From Salinicola tamaricis (lineage in GTDB: Bacteria > Pseudomonadota > Gammaproteobacteria > Pseudomonadales > Halomonadaceae), in the NCBI RefSeq assembly GCF_003006155.1, contig NZ_CP023559.1, forward strand, positions 1,426,001 to 1,490,000: a stretch of DNA of 64,000 bases, written 5' to 3'. The position numbers and the translations under genes were made by a program. The first letter of the stretch is position 1; each line of letters starts with the position of its first letter. The notes below the pieces were generated by a model, which saw only the letters and a list, made by a program, of their open reading frames with translations, was not told the DNA's origin and searched no databases. Shown piece by piece: positions 62,248 through 64,000 of the stretch.

Positions 62248-62299
62248 CGCCGACGATCTGCTCGGTGAGATCTTCGGCAGTTTCTGCATCGGCAAGTGA
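62248..62299 (+). repeat. Candidate att site 2 (duplicated mnmE 3' end)
   Basis: Repeats the final 52 bp of mnmE with three substitutions, and would still encode [15 protein letters not shown] and a stop (TGA in place of TAA). All differences are silent. No upstream mnmE sequence accompanies it. Confidence 0.8.
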
Positions 62300-62691
62300 T
62301 CGGCCAAAAGTCGACTTCTCCGCTGCCCTCGCCGGCGCTATATTGATGGACGGATATTCACACTCGAATGACGGTTTCCCATGTCGCCACACATCCCGCA
62401 TCCGCACGCTTCCTGCCTTGCCGAACTGTCGGTAGGGCCGCGGGTGCTGGCGGCGACACCTCCCCCCCGCTTCTCTGTCGCGCGTGTCGTGGCGGACGTC
62501 TCAGCTGACACCGTGGCTCCGCCCACGGTCGTCGCGAGTGTCGCTGGCGTACAAGCGCCGCCACGCCTCGTCGCGCTGGGCTGATCCGCCCGGCGATCCC
62601 AAGCCCGACAATCCCCGTTCGCTGTGCATGCTGGTCGACGCGCATCGCGTCCAGCAACGGGTCGTCACGTCTTCGACAGATGAGTCTTTAC
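62300..62691. other. Region without a recognised gene
   Basis: 392 bp between the right mnmE repeat and the EamA gene. Open frames of 60-100 codons exist on both strands but none resembles a protein family or has a convincing start signal. It may hold the promoter of the EamA gene; no clear hexamers were seen. Confidence 0.5.
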
Positions 62692-63541
62692 ATGATCCGT
62701 TCTTCTTCATGGGGCCAGGCCGCCCCGATGGCCCTGTTCGTGCTGCTGTGGGGCAGCGCCCCGATCTTCACCGCTGGGGGCTGGATCACGGTTCGCCGCT
62801 GGCGCTGCTGATCTGCGCTTTCTGCTCGCCCTGGCCGTGCTGCTGCCGCTCGCCGCCCAGCGCGAAGCCTGGCTACCACCGCGGGGCCAGCGGCTGCGCG
62901 TCGCCGGCGTCGGCACGCTGCTGATCGGCGGCTACTCGGTGTGCTACTTCGAAACGCTGGACCACGCCATCACCCCCGGGCTGTTGGCGACACTGCTGGG
63001 TATCCAGCCGCTGCTGACGCTACTGCTGACCGAGCGCCGGATCTCCGGCTGGCGCATCGCCGGGCTGTTGCTGGCGCTCTGCGGCCTGGCACTGGTGGTA
63101 CTGCAGAGCCTAGTGGCCGCGCGCTTTCCCGCATCCGGAATCTTGCTGGCAATGGCCACCCTGGCCTGCATGACCCTCGGCGCGATCGGGCAGAAGTCGA
63201 TCGCTCTGCAGCCAAGCCAGGTGCTTCCCCTGCAGTACCTGGCAAGCCTGGTGCTGTTCCTGCTGCTGACGCCGTGGCGCCCGGTGAGTGTCAGCTGGCA
63301 GCCTGGGTTGATCGTCGCCGTGGTGTGGTTGGGGCTGGTGATCTCGGTCCTGGCACAGCTGCTGCTCTACCGCATGATCCGTCAGGGCAACCTGGTCAAC
63401 GTCACCAGCCTGTTTACCTGGTTGCCGATCGTCACCGCCGTGCTGGACTATCTGCTGCTGGGCAATGCGCTCTCGCCGCTGGCCATTCTCGGCATGGGTG
63501 CGATCCTCGGCGGCGTAGCGCTGGTGTTCCGTACGCGTTAG
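62692..63541 (+). CDS. EamA/DMT superfamily transporter (two frameshifts)
   Basis: Ten-helix drug/metabolite transporter of about 284 aa. The N-terminus reads MALFVLLWGSAPIFT (EamA helix 1, preceded by about 12 residues), then after a missing C near 62777 RWGLDHGSPLALL, then after another near 62812 LRFLLALAVLLPLAAQREAW. The rest is intact, with GGYSVCYFETLDHAITPGLL, GIQPLLTLLLTERRISGWR and NLVNVTSLFTWLPIVTAVLD typical of the second EamA repeat. Substrate unknown. Confidence 0.85.
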
Positions 63542-63611
63542 CCGTCCCCCAGGGTACCGTGGTGCGCACACCGCGTTCATACTGAACGCCATCGCACACC
63601 GGAGATCCACG

Positions 63612-64000
63612 ATGACCACGGTACCCTGCTCTGCTACGGCGACTCCAATACCCAGGTACCGAGCCGGTCAGGACGTTGGGGCCGCTTTCACGCTATCCCT
63701 TCGAGACCGCTGGACCGGGGTGGTGGCTGCCACCCTGGGCAGCGAATGGCGGGTGATCGAGGAGGGTCCTGCCGGCACGCACCACGCTGCATGACGATCC
63801 CATCGAAGGGGTGCATCTCAACGGCTGCGCTATCTGCGCCCGTGTCTGCTGAGCCAACTGCCGCTGGACGTGATGACGCTGATGCTGGGCACCAACGATC
63901 TCAAGGCGCGCTTCTCGTTACTCCCGACGATATCGCCCTGAGCATTCAGCAGCTGCTGTGGGAGATCGAGGCACCAGCGCCCAGTTCGGCGTGGCCGCCC
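63612..64000 (+). CDS. SGNH/GDSL hydrolase, N-terminal part, frameshifted and cut by the window end
   Basis: Pieces in different frames resemble an arylesterase of the SGNH family: CYGDSNTQ-like at 63630 (GDS nucleophile block), RYPFETRWTGVVAATLGSEW, RVIEEG, TLHDDPIEGVHLNG and VMTLMLGTNDLKARFS (block III GTNDLK). At least four indels are needed. The protein continues past 64000. ATG 63612 follows GGAGATCC. Confidence 0.7.

Larger units (their letters stand above)
60751..62299. mobile_element. Candidate mini-island in the mnmE 3' end carrying a Fic gene
   Basis: A 1.5-kb block bounded by direct 52-bp repeats of the mnmE 3' end. It holds a Fic/winged-helix gene with a repeated operator, about 200 bp of non-coding sequence and a perfect hairpin next to the right repeat. 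No recombinase gene is present, so it would be a remnant or a passively mobilised unit. The interpretation rests on the repeat and on the known use of this site by integrative elements. Confidence 0.6.

Noticed and set aside
62381..62584. Open frame after the right mnmE repeat
   Set aside because: No ribosome-binding site, no family resemblance and Ala/Pro/Val-rich composition.

Overview
The window is a high-GC gammaproteobacterial chromosome segment around the replication origin. Gene content points to the Halomonadaceae (Halomonas, Salinicola or Kushneria type): gpmI-envC-ctpA, ubiI-ubiH-pepP-ygfB next to zapA and 6S RNA, a lipid A/core cluster, and glyQS-gmhB close to gyrB-recF-dnaN-dnaA-oriC-rpmH-rnpA-yidC-mnmE. 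The genus cannot be fixed from sequence alone.

Layout. 0-3.2 kb: 3' end of gpmI, the murein hydrolase activator envC and the S41 protease ctpA. 3.2-9.4 kb: ubiquinone hydroxylases, pepP and ygfB on the minus strand, diverging from zapA, 6S RNA and ygfA. 9.4-13.4 kb: a 31-residue membrane peptide, ilvA, rpiA and ldhA. 13.5-34.2 kb: a large envelope-sugar region with waaA, hldE, waaF, hldD, kdkA, several glycosyltransferases, a YejM/PbgA-type protein, a sugar epimerase, a DdlA-sized D-Ala-D-Ala ligase and an OpgB-like phosphoglycerol transferase. 34.3-48 kb: glyQS, gmhB, an AsmA protein, a PLP dehydratase, an ElaA acetyltransferase, a chemoreceptor, and gabT with an APC permease and a divergent MocR regulator. 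49.9-60.8 kb: the origin block. 60.8-64 kb: a Fic gene between two copies of the mnmE 3' end, an EamA transporter and the start of an SGNH hydrolase.

Four things stand out. (1) The last 52 bp of mnmE are repeated 1.5 kb downstream, bracketing a regulated Fic gene; the mnmE 3' end is the known target of SGI1-type islands. (2) Five parS-like 16-mers lie within 3.4 kb, about 16-19 kb from oriC. (3) Four copies of an interspersed element have terminal stems whose bases differ between copies but stay complementary within each copy; two of them flank ddl. (4) A second structured repeat occurs at 1.6 and 49.7 kb.

More than 30 apparent single-base frameshifts break otherwise well-conserved genes, including dnaA, dnaN, yidC, hldD and ilvA. 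Many fit a lost or gained base in a short homopolymer. I read nearly all of them as sequencing or assembly errors and give each gene one merged span. No rRNA, tRNA, transposase gene or CRISPR array was recognised.
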